Source: JADJLQ01 sp034439915 (GTDB taxonomy: Bacteria > Bacteroidota > Bacteroidia > Chitinophagales > Saprospiraceae). Taken from it: DNA of 19,487 nucleotides. The position numbers and the translations under genes were made by a program. The stretch covers positions 1 to 19,487 of the forward strand of contig JAWXBI010000099.1 in NCBI GenBank assembly GCA_034439915.1, given 5' to 3'. The notes under the pieces are model-generated. The model had not been told where the DNA came from. It saw only the letters and a program-made list of their open reading frames with translations, and did not search any database. Below are positions 8,200 through 16,148 of the stretch, piece by piece (position 1 is the stretch's first letter; each line of letters opens with the position of its first letter).

Positions 8200-8764
8200 T
8201 AATCCATGACTGCATTTTTTAACTTTGGGGAAATGATCATCAGTATTCCTTTTTGTTAGTGGTAATGGTATGTTGAACCGAATAGCCAAGCGTTGGCGCA
8301 TCGTCAAGGTAACATGCCGAGGTTCTTTTCGTTGGATTCTGTATCCTACTCCACGTTTTCTTAGTTCCTTCTTTCTCGCTTTCTTCTATCAATTCCAACA
8401 GCACCTGACTATCATGGCGTATTGGCAGCAAAGCTTATGGACGCAACTATTGAAACCAAAGGGTCATTCATGGAATTGAGCTTTTGCATCCGATTTTGCT
8501 GATCAAAAAATCCATGTCGATTGAGATTCTTCATATCTTTCAAGATACGAAATGTGCATCACATGATAAAACTATTGATTGGGTTTTAGAGGTACCCCTA
8601 AGCTCAAAATGAAGACACTGCTGTCATACATATTACTACTTCTGACGACAAATTTAATACAAAAAGTATACCGACTGCCCAAAAAGAGCTTCATGAAATT
8701 TTAGTGTTTTTTTGGGGGGTTGTCGCTTTCTTTTATAAATGCTGATATCCATAACCTCACGATT
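8200..8764. other. Gene-poor spacer
   Basis: I see no credible gene in this stretch on either strand. Short open frames are present, but none has a recognisable domain, a leader or a good start. A small palindrome ATCTT-tc-AAGAT occurs near 8536-8547. It may be eroded accessory DNA continuing from the DUF2442 fragment. Confidence 0.5.
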
Positions 8765-9403
8765 ATGCAACAAGTTGGAAAATTATTTTTTTGGACCGCA
8801 ATTGTAATTGCCTCTTTGTATTTCTATCTGGACAATGCTGTTGCATATTTGTTTGGATACAGAAGTGAAAGATTTGGAGATTCGCTTTTTAAAAATCAGA
8901 TATGGTTCGTAACACATATTGTTGGGGCCACATTCTCGTTGTTTCTTGGTCCAATTCAATTTTGGAGAAACATTCGAAATAGATTTATAAAATACTATCG
9001 ATTTGCCGGTAAGCTCTATATCATTGGTTCGCTCGCTGCTGGTATATCCGCACTCAAACTTTCTTTTATCAACGATTGTATTGGCTGCAGGTATCCTTTG
9101 TTTATACTTTCAGTACTTTTTATTCTGTCAACATCTCTTGCCTGGTACTCTATAAAAATGCGAAATATTATTGCACACAAACAATTTATGATCAGGAGTT
9201 ATACCTGTGCCTTAGCGTTTGTTTTCGTAAGATTATATCAAATTCTTCCTGTAGATATATTGTATGCAGATATTGAGGACATAAATATTCGCAGAACGGT
9301 TAACGAGTGGATGTTTTCGTTTGTACCCTTAATTTTAGTTGAGATATTTATGATCTGGATTCCATCACTAAGAATAAAAAGAAACTATGAAAAACCCAGC
9401 TGA
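8765..9403 (+). CDS. DUF2306-type integral membrane protein
   Basis: A protein of 212 residues with about six hydrophobic segments. In order these are near FFWTAIVIASLYFYL, VTHIVGATFSLFLG, YIIGSLAAGISAL, LFILSVLFILSTSLAWYSI, YTCALAFVFVRLY and MFSFVPLILVEIFMIW. The pattern HIVGATFSLFLGPIQF...RFAGKLYIIGS, followed by IAHKQFMIRSYTCALAFVFVRLY, is characteristic of DUF2306; the conserved His residues in these segments suggest cofactor or metal binding, but the family has no firm function. A TTG at 8720 would add 15 unremarkable residues, so I prefer ATG 8765. It stands alone, with 257 bases without a gene before the next CDS. Confidence 0.83.
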   Translation: MQQVGKLFFWTAIVIASLYFYLDNAVAYLFGYRSERFGDSLFKNQIWFVTHIVGATFSLFLGPIQFWRNIRNRFIKYYRFAGKLYIIGSLAAGISALKLSFINDCIGCRYPLFILSVLFILSTSLAWYSIKMRNIIAHKQFMIRSYTCALAFVFVRLYQILPVDILYADIEDINIRRTVNEWMFSFVPLILVEIFMIWIPSLRIKRNYEKPS

Positions 9404-9660
9404 TGATATTGACGATCTTGGTGACAGGTGTTCTTCCGAAGCAAAAAGAAATAATTCAAATGTTAATCTAATAAGTAGCTTGCCCGATTCATTCAGCAAT
9501 GTTTTCTCTCCCGGCCAATAACTTCTTGTTCCTTTACACACCCCTTTGATATTCGGAAAACCGGTTGAATGGTACCAGTTTACCATCTCCTGCAATCCTT
9601 ACATTTGGATCACGTGAAGTTCATAAAACAGTATTTTAGCTTCATAATTTTTACCTGTTA
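9404..9660. other. Spacer before the PQQ dehydrogenase gene
   Basis: No gene or convincing promoter box was found. A TTTG near 9604 lies 24 bases before TATTTTAG, which is too far apart for the Bacteroidota consensus. Confidence 0.4.
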
Positions 9661-11907
9661 ATGTCCCAAAAATTGTCCGCCAATCTTTTTTCTGCCATCA
9701 CCATTCCGTTGATACTGGTTTTCAACCTAAGTTGTTCTAATAATTCAACATCATACGATTATAAGACCTGGCAGGTCTATGGAGGTGGTCCGGATCAGTC
9801 AAGGTTTTTTAATGGCTCCCGGATCACTAAAAAAAACGTAAACCAACTGGAGGTGGCATGGATCTATCCATCAGGGGACAGCCTGCCTTACTTCTTCAGC
9901 CCCATCATTGTCGATACGATGATGTACGTACTGGCAAAGGAATTTTCTCTGATCGCGGTACATGCCCTGACCGGCAAAGAAATCTGGATACATACCAACC
10001 TTCAGGGAATCAGCCGGCGAGGGATTAATTACTGGGAAAGTAAAGACAAAAAAGACAAACGATTGTTGTTTACCCTCAATAATACGCTGCAGGCCATAGA
10101 CGCAATAACCGGAAAGTCCATGCTGACCTTTGGCCAACACGGATATGTTGATTTGCGGGAAGGCCTGGATCGGGACCCTTCATCCATTGCCAGAGTGCAG
10201 GCCATGATGCCGGGTGTATTATTTGAAGACCTTATTGTGGTGGGATCTGCCCCGGGGGAAAACTATTTTTCGCCGCCCGGATATGTACGGGCTTACCATG
10301 CAGTGACGGGTAAATTGGAATGGACTTTCCACACGATCCCCCGCCCGGGTGAATACGGCTATGACACCTGGCCCAAAGATGCTTACCAATATGTAGGGGC
10401 TGTGAATGTATGGAGCGAAATATCCATTGATGAAAAAAGAGGAATTTTGTATTTACCACTTAGCTCTCCGACCTACGATTTTTATGGGGCAGATCGTGAA
10501 GGAAAAAATCTGTTCGGCAACTGTCTCGTAGCCCTGGATGCCCGCACGGGCAGACGTCTCTGGCATTTCCAGACGGTGCACCATGACCTTTGGGATTACG
10601 ATCTCGCCTCTGCCCCTCAATTGATCACTGTGAATCGGGAGGGTAAAACTATTGACGCCGTATCCGTTGCCACAAAACATGGTTTCGTATTTGTCTTTGA
10701 CCGGGTCACCGGTGAACCGGTGTTCCCAATTGAAGAAAAACCTTTCCCTGCCAGTGAAATGCCGGGCGAAAAAGCATGGCCCACCCAACCTATACCAACC
10801 GCGGTTCCAGACTTTACGCATCATGAAGTAACCAAAGAGACACTCAATCCTTATTTCTCCAGAGAGGTAAAAGAGCAATGGCATAATCGGCTTGACTCCG
10901 CCAGGTCAGGCTTATTCGTTCCGCCTTCAGATCAATATGAAACCATCATGATGCCCGGTGCTTTGGGAGGTGCAAACTTTGGCAACACGGCTTCTGATCC
11001 GCAAAAAGGAATGGTATACATCCTGACCCAGGAACACGCTTCCATCTATAAGCTGAATAAAGTATTGCCGCCGCAAGCCCGTTTATCTGAAAATGAATTA
11101 AAAAAAGTGAACCAACTTTATAAAACTACCTGCCAAACCTGTCACGGTAAAAACAGGATGGGAGGTGTGGGACCATCGATAGTGAATGCCGGACAGCGGA
11201 TTTCCTTCGATGAGTTCAAAAATGTTATGGAGAATGGAAAAGGTCAAATGCCGGGTTATAATCACATGGATGAGCAGACGTTGGCTGCATTGTACCGGTT
11301 TTTGGGCGGTGTCCCTTCCAGAATTAACCCGGGAAAAAAAAATATTACTGGAAAAAAAATTCCAGGGCCCGTGGTGGCCTCTGGCGGTGCACCCATTAAA
11401 CCAGACGAAAAACGAACTGCGCCCATGACGGACTATCCGGAAGGTATCCCTCATCCTGCAGACCGTTATACTACGGATTACGGTCTTGATTGGCCAGGCC
11501 TGTTGGGACCTCCCTGGTCTTCCATCCTGGCCTATGACCTGAACACTGGAACGATTAAGTGGAGAAAACCCGTAGGCAAAGATTCAACCTTCGCCAAAGG
11601 CGATAAAAATGCCGGCGCGCCGGGCGGTACACTAAGAAAAGGAATGGTCGTTACTTCCACCGGGCTGATATTTGCCACGGCGAAGGGAGGAAAGATATAT
11701 GCATTGGATGGGGACAATGGGGACATCTTGTGGGAAAATACTTTGAGCCATGAATCCAATGCTCAGCCTGCCATGTTCGAAATAAATGGAAAACAATACC
11801 TGGTGATCAATGCCACAGCCAGATTTGCGGAAGATGGATTTAATCACTCCCTTAAACCGGGAACTTTGCCCAAAGGATACGTGGTATATGCGCTCCCGGT
11901 GAAATAA
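9661..11907 (+). CDS. PQQ-dependent dehydrogenase with cytochrome c domain (quinohemoprotein)
   Basis: A 748-residue lipoprotein-type enzyme that oxidises an alcohol or sugar in the periplasm with pyrroloquinoline quinone and passes electrons through its own heme. The signal peptide ends with the lipobox-like VFNLSC (Cys at residue 25). An 8-bladed PQQ propeller starts at WQVYGGGPDQSRF and includes the signature HHDLWDYD near residue 316. A cytochrome c domain is inserted late: CQTCH at residues 491-495 and a likely Met ligand in GQMPGY. The propeller then resumes with GPPWSSILAYDL and GTIKWRKPVG...GAPGG. This arrangement is common among Bacteroidota enzymes annotated as quinoprotein glucose dehydrogenases, but the substrate cannot be read. 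No PQQ synthesis genes lie nearby, so the cofactor may be imported. The cupin gene follows after 57 bases and is probably cotranscribed. Confidence 0.93.
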   Translation: MSQKLSANLFSAITIPLILVFNLSCSNNSTSYDYKTWQVYGGGPDQSRFFNGSRITKKNVNQLEVAWIYPSGDSLPYFFSPIIVDTMMYVLAKEFSLIAVHALTGKEIWIHTNLQGISRRGINYWESKDKKDKRLLFTLNNTLQAIDAITGKSMLTFGQHGYVDLREGLDRDPSSIARVQAMMPGVLFEDLIVVGSAPGENYFSPPGYVRAYHAVTGKLEWTFHTIPRPGEYGYDTWPKDAYQYVGAVNVWSEISIDEKRGILYLPLSSPTYDFYGADREGKNLFGNCLVALDARTGRRLWHFQTVHHDLWDYDLASAPQLITVNREGKTIDAVSVATKHGFVFVFDRVTGEPVFPIEEKPFPASEMPGEKAWPTQPIPTAVPDFTHHEVTKETLNPYFSREVKEQWHNRLDSARSGLFVPPSDQYETIMMPGALGGANFGNTASDPQKGMVYILTQEHASIYKLNKVLPPQARLSENELKKVNQLYKTTCQTCHGKNRMGGVGPSIVNAGQRISFDEFKNVMENGKGQMPGYNHMDEQTLAALYRFLGGVPSRINPGKKNITGKKIPGPVVASGGAPIKPDEKRTAPMTDYPEGIPHPADRYTTDYGLDWPGLLGPPWSSILAYDLNTGTIKWRKPVGKDSTFAKGDKNAGAPGGTLRKGMVVTSTGLIFATAKGGKIYALDGDNGDILWENTLSHESNAQPAMFEINGKQYLVINATARFAEDGFNHSLKPGTLPKGYVVYALPVK

Positions 11908-11964
11908 CCTGATAGTATAACAAAACGATTTATTCTTATATTCAATTTTTTTTATCAAGGTAAT

Positions 11965-13176
11965 ATGTACAGACTTTTTTTGCTTCTATTTGCCTTTACC
12001 ACAAGGCCGGCTCATGCACAACCCAACCCTGAACGCATCGTACACAACGATCCTGCCAAGTACAGGGTACTCACTTCGGTTCATGCCGGGGCCGGACAAA
12101 TGGGATTCACACAGTTGATCGGCCGTGATGTTTTGTCTACAAACTTTCTTTACCTGCATGCAGGCGTCATTGAATCCAAAGGAGGTATTGGGCATCACTT
12201 TCATCACCAGATTGAGGAGATGTACGTTATCCTCAACGGTGAAGCGGAGTTTACCATCAATGGCCGCACATCAAAGCTAAAAGCTCCGGTGGTGGTTCCT
12301 TGCAAACTGGGAGATGCGCATGCCATATATAACCCGGGTGGCGAACCCATCCGGTGGCTTAACTTTGCAATTTCCCGCGTTAAAGGAAAAGGCGATGCCT
12401 ATGACCTGGGTGACAATCGTGTCGGCGCCAGCATCGATCGTGTGCCGGTTTTTGTTTCCAGCCCATTAAATAAAGAGGGGCTAAAAGACAAAAATCATTT
12501 GTTCGCGGGCAATGGGGTGCTTTACCGCAGGGTCTATGGTCCTGAAATTTTCACCACCAGTTGGAACCATGTAGATCACCTGGTGATCCCGGCTGGTAAA
12601 TCTATTGGACCGCGTCGACTTGAAGGTATCGAAGAAGTGTATTACGTTATAAAAGGTTCAGGTACACTTACGGTGGATGCTTCCACCAAGCCCATCGTGG
12701 CTGATGATAGTTTTACCGGTTCTCTGGGTGAAACCCTTACCTTATCGAATTCCGGAACAGCAGATCTTGAATTGCTGATCATTGGCATTTCGGCCTCTCA
12801 AAACAAAGACCCGAATCCGGCTAAACCGCTTTCAAAACCAAAGGCCATGGCACTGCAAATGGACTTTGTGGTGCCGAAAGAAAACGGTGAAGCTTTTGAA
12901 AAGATGTATTATTCCATTTATGTGCCTGCCATGTCCGTCCAGCAAGGTTATCTCGGCTCCAGGCTGTTACGCCTTTTTCCGGAGGATATGGCCCGGGCTA
13001 TTCAGGCCGAATCCACCACCTTTAACTACCAGATTCAAATTTCTTTTGATACGGAAGAAAACAGAAGGCGATGGGTGGCTAGTGATCAACACCAGATTGC
13101 CTGGCCGGCGGCATCACGCCTGGCCAAAGAGTATAAGTGGCGGGGCTATGAGGTGATAGGGGATGACCATCCTTGA
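11965..13176 (+). CDS. Secreted double-cupin protein with C-terminal ABM-like domain
   Basis: A 403-residue exported protein; the signal peptide ends PAHAQ at residue 19. The first cupin (residues ~50-140) has a full metal site: HFH...E in HHFHHQIEEMYVILNG, and the second-motif His in GDAHAIYN. The second cupin (~205-275) keeps the fold and the Glu (GIEEVYYVIKG), but both motif-1 His positions are replaced (PRRLEG), so it probably binds no metal. Residues ~295-403 resemble an antibiotic-biosynthesis-monooxygenase-like ferredoxin fold (MYYSIYVPAMSVQQGYLGSR, QISFDTEENRRRW). The three-part fusion is not one I can name. Its position 57 bases after the PQQ dehydrogenase gene suggests a linked role, perhaps processing of the same substrate; that is inference. 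Confidence 0.85.
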   Translation: MYRLFLLLFAFTTRPAHAQPNPERIVHNDPAKYRVLTSVHAGAGQMGFTQLIGRDVLSTNFLYLHAGVIESKGGIGHHFHHQIEEMYVILNGEAEFTINGRTSKLKAPVVVPCKLGDAHAIYNPGGEPIRWLNFAISRVKGKGDAYDLGDNRVGASIDRVPVFVSSPLNKEGLKDKNHLFAGNGVLYRRVYGPEIFTTSWNHVDHLVIPAGKSIGPRRLEGIEEVYYVIKGSGTLTVDASTKPIVADDSFTGSLGETLTLSNSGTADLELLIIGISASQNKDPNPAKPLSKPKAMALQMDFVVPKENGEAFEKMYYSIYVPAMSVQQGYLGSRLLRLFPEDMARAIQAESTTFNYQIQISFDTEENRRRWVASDQHQIAWPAASRLAKEYKWRGYEVIGDDHP

Positions 13177-13392
13177 GGTCCCGGGTTTTAGAAGTCAAAT
13201 GATGTTTCTAAATTTCATCGTAAAAACGGTTTCGTCTACATTACCAATGCCTGGATCTGTGCAACACCTGGTACGTATCGGGAAGTATTTGCATTTTATT
13301 GTATTGTTACGTTAAGGCTGAACAGCCGTTTTTCAAATGTTCATTCTTCGTCTTATACCCGATATTAGCGGTAATTAGGATAGGATAAAATA
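13177..13392. other. Spacer between cupin gene and broken gene
   Basis: No gene, clear promoter or terminator was recognised in this stretch. Confidence 0.4.
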
Positions 13393-13856
13393 ATGGAAAC
13401 AATCAAATTTAACCGTACAATCGATATTTGGATAGACGAGTGATTCGAGTGATCCGACGCATCGGATCGAGTGATTCGAGAACAGTTTAGTCAAATAATG
13501 GAAAAAGCAGAATGTAAGTTGGATTGCAGCATTATTACCGTTTCAGGTTTGGGCACTAAAACAGACTCATTGACAAAAGAAACAAAAGTTACTCATGATG
13601 CATTTGGGATTATCGCTTATAATAAAAAGACGGACAAATTTAATATGCGTGCTTATAAAAAAGACGATGTTATTGAAGCAGAGATTGAATTTGTGGGGAA
13701 AAAATTATCCGGTGGAATTTGTCAACTCCAAATGGAGGCACCATACGTTTTACCGCTGATTTCAGTGAATCGAATAAATGGAAAGAAACTGGCGAATTTA
13801 GTCGAGACGGAGTGAATTGGGTAAAGATGTTGGAAACAGTATTAGAGAAAAAATAA
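13393..13856 (+). pseudogene. Broken small-protein gene with palindromic insertion and frameshift
   Basis: From ATG 13393 the frame reads METIKFNRTIDIWIDE, then hits two TGA stops inside a palindromic element (13437-13480). The same frame continues with EQFSQIMEKAECKLD...HDAFGIIAYNKKTDKFNMRAY, in the style of a lipocalin-like DUF1579-type beta-barrel protein. At a run of six A (13699-13704) the frame is lost. In the next frame the barrel resumes as WNLSTPNGGTIRFTADFSE and EFSRDGVNWVKMLETVL, ending in TAA at 13854-13856. A run of seven A would give GKKIIRWNLSTP and restore it. The first 15 residues resemble the start of an SRPBCC protein, so the locus may be a chimera of two fragments joined at the palindrome; that is weaker. 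No functional product is expected unless the longest piece (13471-13815) is translated. Confidence 0.7.
13437..13480. repeat. Palindromic element flanked by 13-bp direct repeats
   Basis: CGAGTGATTCGAG occurs at 13437-13449 and again at 13468-13480. Between them is a perfect hairpin, GATCCGA-cgca-TCGGATC (13451-13468). The unit interrupts the reading frame of the surrounding gene with two TGA codons and looks like an inserted mobile palindrome. Confidence 0.7.
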
Positions 13857-13881
13857 AATATCACTCTGACAAAAACATTGG

Positions 13882-13916
13882 ATGAGCTGGTCGCAGCCTC
13901 ATAGCACCTTTTTTTT
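13882..13916 (+). terminator. Candidate intrinsic terminator before the lytS-type operon
   Basis: ATGAGCTG pairs with CAG-c-CTCAT around the loop GTCG: an 8-bp stem with one bulged C (13882-13902). Six bases later there is a run of eight T (13909-13916). It would end transcription from the broken gene and insulate the two-component operon. Confidence 0.5.
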
Positions 13917-13939
13917 GGTTCGGGCCTTTAATCACCTCT

Positions 13940-13968
13940 TTTGCAGACAAATCCCACCGGTTTGCAGA
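13940..13968 (+). promoter_or_regulatory. Putative LytTR operator upstream of the kinase gene
   Basis: Half-sites TTTGCAGA at 13940-13947 and TTTGCAGA at 13961-13968 are direct repeats with starts exactly 21 bp apart, two helical turns, as expected for LytTR-type DNA binding. The intervening bases (CAAATCCCACCGG) closely match those of a second copy at 16022-16050. It lies 60 bases before the kinase start, so autoregulation is likely. Confidence 0.65.
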
Positions 13969-13997
13969 TCATTTCGCACCAAACCGAAACAAATAGA

Positions 13998-14005
13998 GAC
14001 CTTTG
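13998..14005 (+). promoter_or_regulatory. Weak -7-like box for the two-component operon
   Basis: GACCTTTG differs from TAnnTTTG at one position. It lies 30 bases after the putative operator and 23 before the ATG. A weak core promoter would suit one that needs an activator, but the assignment is tentative. Confidence 0.3.
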
Positions 14006-14028
14006 TTTTACTTCCGCGGTTTTAATCC

Positions 14029-15096
14029 ATGAAAAAGTCTTTTGTTATCCTGTTGCATATTGGTTTTTGGGTATGTTATTTTTTATTGGTTTTTATCGTG
14101 CTGGCAATTTATTCAAGGAGCGTTAGAAATGCGGATGACCAGGAAGCCAGGGTAGTGAATGCATTGATCAGTATTCTTCTTTTTGCGTTTATTCCTTCGG
14201 TCATATCCTATTTTTTATACTACTTTTTATTATTCCCCAGGTACTTTCAACAAAAAAAGGTCGTTCGGGCAATCCTTTTGGGTTTCCTTGTTTCATTAGG
14301 AGCATCCATCCTTGCGTATATCCTGCACCGGTATCTGATCGAAACGGGCCGGGTCATCGATATGGATGAGGGCGGTATACACGGAAGATCTACCGCTGTC
14401 CGGACACTCATCGTGATGACGTTTATTGGTGCCCTATGCGGCATGGTGGCCCTGGTCATCAATGGGTTTATCACCTGGTTTAATGAAATCAAACTGAAGG
14501 AAGTGTTGAAAGAAAAAAACCACGCTATGGAAATGGCTCTCATCAAATCACAGCTCGACCCCCACCTTTTATTCAACACCATTAATAATATCGATGCCCT
14601 GATTTTAAAAGATTCAGTGGCAGCCTCTGATTACCTGAATAAACTTTCAGATATCCTTCGGTTCATACTCTATGAAACCAAGGGCGATAAAATCCCGCTG
14701 GCCAAAGAAATGGAATACATAGCCAAGTATATCGCCTTGCAAAAAATAAGGACGGCCAACGAAAATTATGTGCATTTTACGGTAGATGGCTCCGTGGGCA
14801 ATAAAAGCATTGCCCCTATGGTTTTTATTCCGTTCATTGAAAACGCCTTTAAACATACCAACAATAAAAAACTCGAAAACGCTATTACAGTCCGGGTTCT
14901 GATCAATGAGGACACCATTCAACTGCTCTGTGAAAATAAATTTGACCCCAGATCGACAAACCAACAAACGGATGGAGGCCTGGGAAACGAACTAATCAAA
15001 AAAAGGCTAAATCTGATTTATGCAGGAAATCATACTTTAGCCGTGCAAAAAACCAATGACCGGTATAGCGTTCACCTGACCATTCCCAATGGATAA
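14029..15096 (+). CDS. LytS/YehU-type membrane sensor histidine kinase
   Basis: A 355-residue inner-membrane kinase. The N-terminal half has four membrane helices (about residues 4-27, 43-69, 79-101 and 121-146), with little periplasmic sequence, so the signal is probably membrane-borne or small. A short coiled coil leads into the His_kinase (PF06580-type) box KSQLDPHLLFNTINNIDALI, with phosphoacceptor His at residue 179. The ATPase part has N box PMVFIPFIENAFKH and a G-like GGLGNELIKKRL. It should phosphorylate the LytTR regulator encoded next, whose ATG overlaps its stop region by 8 bases (15089-15096), implying coupled translation. The spacer upstream carries a putative operator for that regulator. 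Confidence 0.93.
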   Translation: MKKSFVILLHIGFWVCYFLLVFIVLAIYSRSVRNADDQEARVVNALISILLFAFIPSVISYFLYYFLLFPRYFQQKKVVRAILLGFLVSLGASILAYILHRYLIETGRVIDMDEGGIHGRSTAVRTLIVMTFIGALCGMVALVINGFITWFNEIKLKEVLKEKNHAMEMALIKSQLDPHLLFNTINNIDALILKDSVAASDYLNKLSDILRFILYETKGDKIPLAKEMEYIAKYIALQKIRTANENYVHFTVDGSVGNKSIAPMVFIPFIENAFKHTNNKKLENAITVRVLINEDTIQLLCENKFDPRSTNQQTDGGLGNELIKKRLNLIYAGNHTLAVQKTNDRYSVHLTIPNG

Positions 15097-15784
15097 TTAC
15101 ACCTGCATCATTATTGAAGATGAGCCCCTGGCGCTCGAAAAAACGAAAGATTTTGTACTCAAGGTCCCTTTTTTACAGTTAAGTGAAACCTTCGACAATG
15201 CGCTTACCGGGTTGACCTATCTGAACAACAACAAAGTAGACATCCTCTTTCTGGATATCAATATGGATGAACTATCCGGCATAGAATTGCTGGAAAGTTC
15301 AAAAATCACCAGTCAGGTAATCCTGACCACTGCCTACCAGGAATATGCTTTAAAGGGATACGAACTGCAGATCACAGACTATCTTTTAAAACCCTTTACC
15401 TTCAACCGGTTTTTACAAGCGGTAAACAAAGCCCGGGAAAATATGGTCCGGGGGACTTCAGGCGCTACGCCGGAATTCCTATTCGTCAAAACGGAAAACC
15501 GACTGGAAAAAATCATGCTCAACGAAATCATATATATCGAAGGGATGAGGGATTACCGGAGGATCCATACGGTAAATAAAAGAGTAATGACCCTGCAGAA
15601 TTTCAGTGAATTTGAAAAGCTGATCCCGTCCAGTCTGGTGTGCAGGGTACATAAATCGTATATGGTGGCCTTGCATAAAATAGAATCCATCGAACGGGGC
15701 AGGATAAAGATCGCGGATCAATTGATCCCTATATCGGATACCTACAAAGAGGCGTTCTTTCAGCTCATTAATAGCAGTCAATAA
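15089..15784 (+). CDS. LytTR-family response regulator
   Basis: A 231-residue DNA-binding response regulator of the LytR/AlgR type. Residues 1-~118 are the receiver: acidic pair E10-D11, phosphorylated Asp at residue 56 (LFLDINM), Thr/Ser region LTTAYQEYA, and Lys at 101 in LKPF. Residues ~130-231 are a LytTR domain, seen in FLFVKTENRLEKI, IIYIEGMRDYRRIHT and LVCRVHKSYMVALHKIESI. LytTR proteins bind pairs of direct repeats about 21 bp apart. Two such sites occur close by, one before the kinase gene and one before the outer-membrane protein gene, so these are the most likely targets. It is translationally linked to the kinase gene. Confidence 0.95.
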   Translation: MDNYTCIIIEDEPLALEKTKDFVLKVPFLQLSETFDNALTGLTYLNNNKVDILFLDINMDELSGIELLESSKITSQVILTTAYQEYALKGYELQITDYLLKPFTFNRFLQAVNKARENMVRGTSGATPEFLFVKTENRLEKIMLNEIIYIEGMRDYRRIHTVNKRVMTLQNFSEFEKLIPSSLVCRVHKSYMVALHKIESIERGRIKIADQLIPISDTYKEAFFQLINSSQ

Positions 15785-16020
15785 TCTAAACTCACCCCCG
15801 CTCGTTCCTGCTCTCTTTTAAAATACATTCTGGGTAAATTTTGGTTGGTATTTTAATAAAGAGGGGAGCTAAGCCTCCTTGTGCAGCGCTCCCAATTCTT
15901 ATCCCCACGGGATTAAGACGATCCATTTTTAGGTAACCCATTGGATTTTTTCCTAAAACTCTACGGGATAAATCCCATAACAAGATAAACCCCAGCCGAG
16001 CATCGCCATTTCGCCAAGTG
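15785..16020. other. Spacer with short repeated ACGGGAT / AATCC words
   Basis: No convincing gene on either strand. CACGGGATTAA (near 15904) and TACGGGATAAATCCC (near 15962) are related words, the second containing the palindrome GGGAT-aa-ATCCC. On the minus strand AATCC-N2-TGGG occurs twice. The minus strand stays open for about 99 codons but shows no known domain; I read this as an intergenic repeat remnant. Confidence 0.35.
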
Positions 16021-16021
16021 A

Positions 16022-16050
16022 GTTGCAGACCAAAATCCCCCGTATGCAGA
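16022..16050 (+). promoter_or_regulatory. Putative LytTR operator upstream of the outer-membrane protein gene
   Basis: Half-sites GTTGCAGA (16022-16029) and TATGCAGA (16043-16050) have starts 21 bp apart. The spacer CCAAAATCCCCCG resembles that of the site at 13940-13968. It sits 28 bases upstream of a candidate promoter (16078-16108) and directly downstream of the regulator gene. Confidence 0.62.
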
Positions 16051-16077
16051 CATCTTCTCCCGCTTGGCATATCGGAG

Positions 16078-16108
16078 TTTATACGCCTCATTTCCTCCTA
16101 TACTTTTG
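16078..16108 (+). promoter_or_regulatory. Candidate Bacteroidota promoter for the outer-membrane protein gene
   Basis: TTTA at 16078-16081, a 19-base spacer, and TACTTTTG at 16101-16108 fit the known TTTG-N19-TAnnTTTG arrangement with one mismatch in the -33 box. Initiation near 16115 would give a leader of about 35 A/T-rich bases. Confidence 0.55.
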
Positions 16109-16148
16109 TTTCACTTAATTATTATAAATCAGTTCAAAAACAAAAATT

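Noticed and set aside
8050..8307. Minus-strand frame through the right direct repeat as a real gene
   Set aside because: The same frame in the left copy has an internal stop and no start; similarity is better explained by the DNA repeat, though I report the shared frame as a point to check.
8240..8431. Minus-strand 63-codon frame with LLELIEESEKEGTKK
   Set aside because: Reads a little like protein but is short, has no domain and no good start; nothing around supports a gene.
15792..16091. Open minus-strand frame of 99 codons between the regulator and barrel genes
   Set aside because: It has no recognisable domain or leader, overlaps the operator at 16022-16050, and its text looks like translated intergenic repeats.
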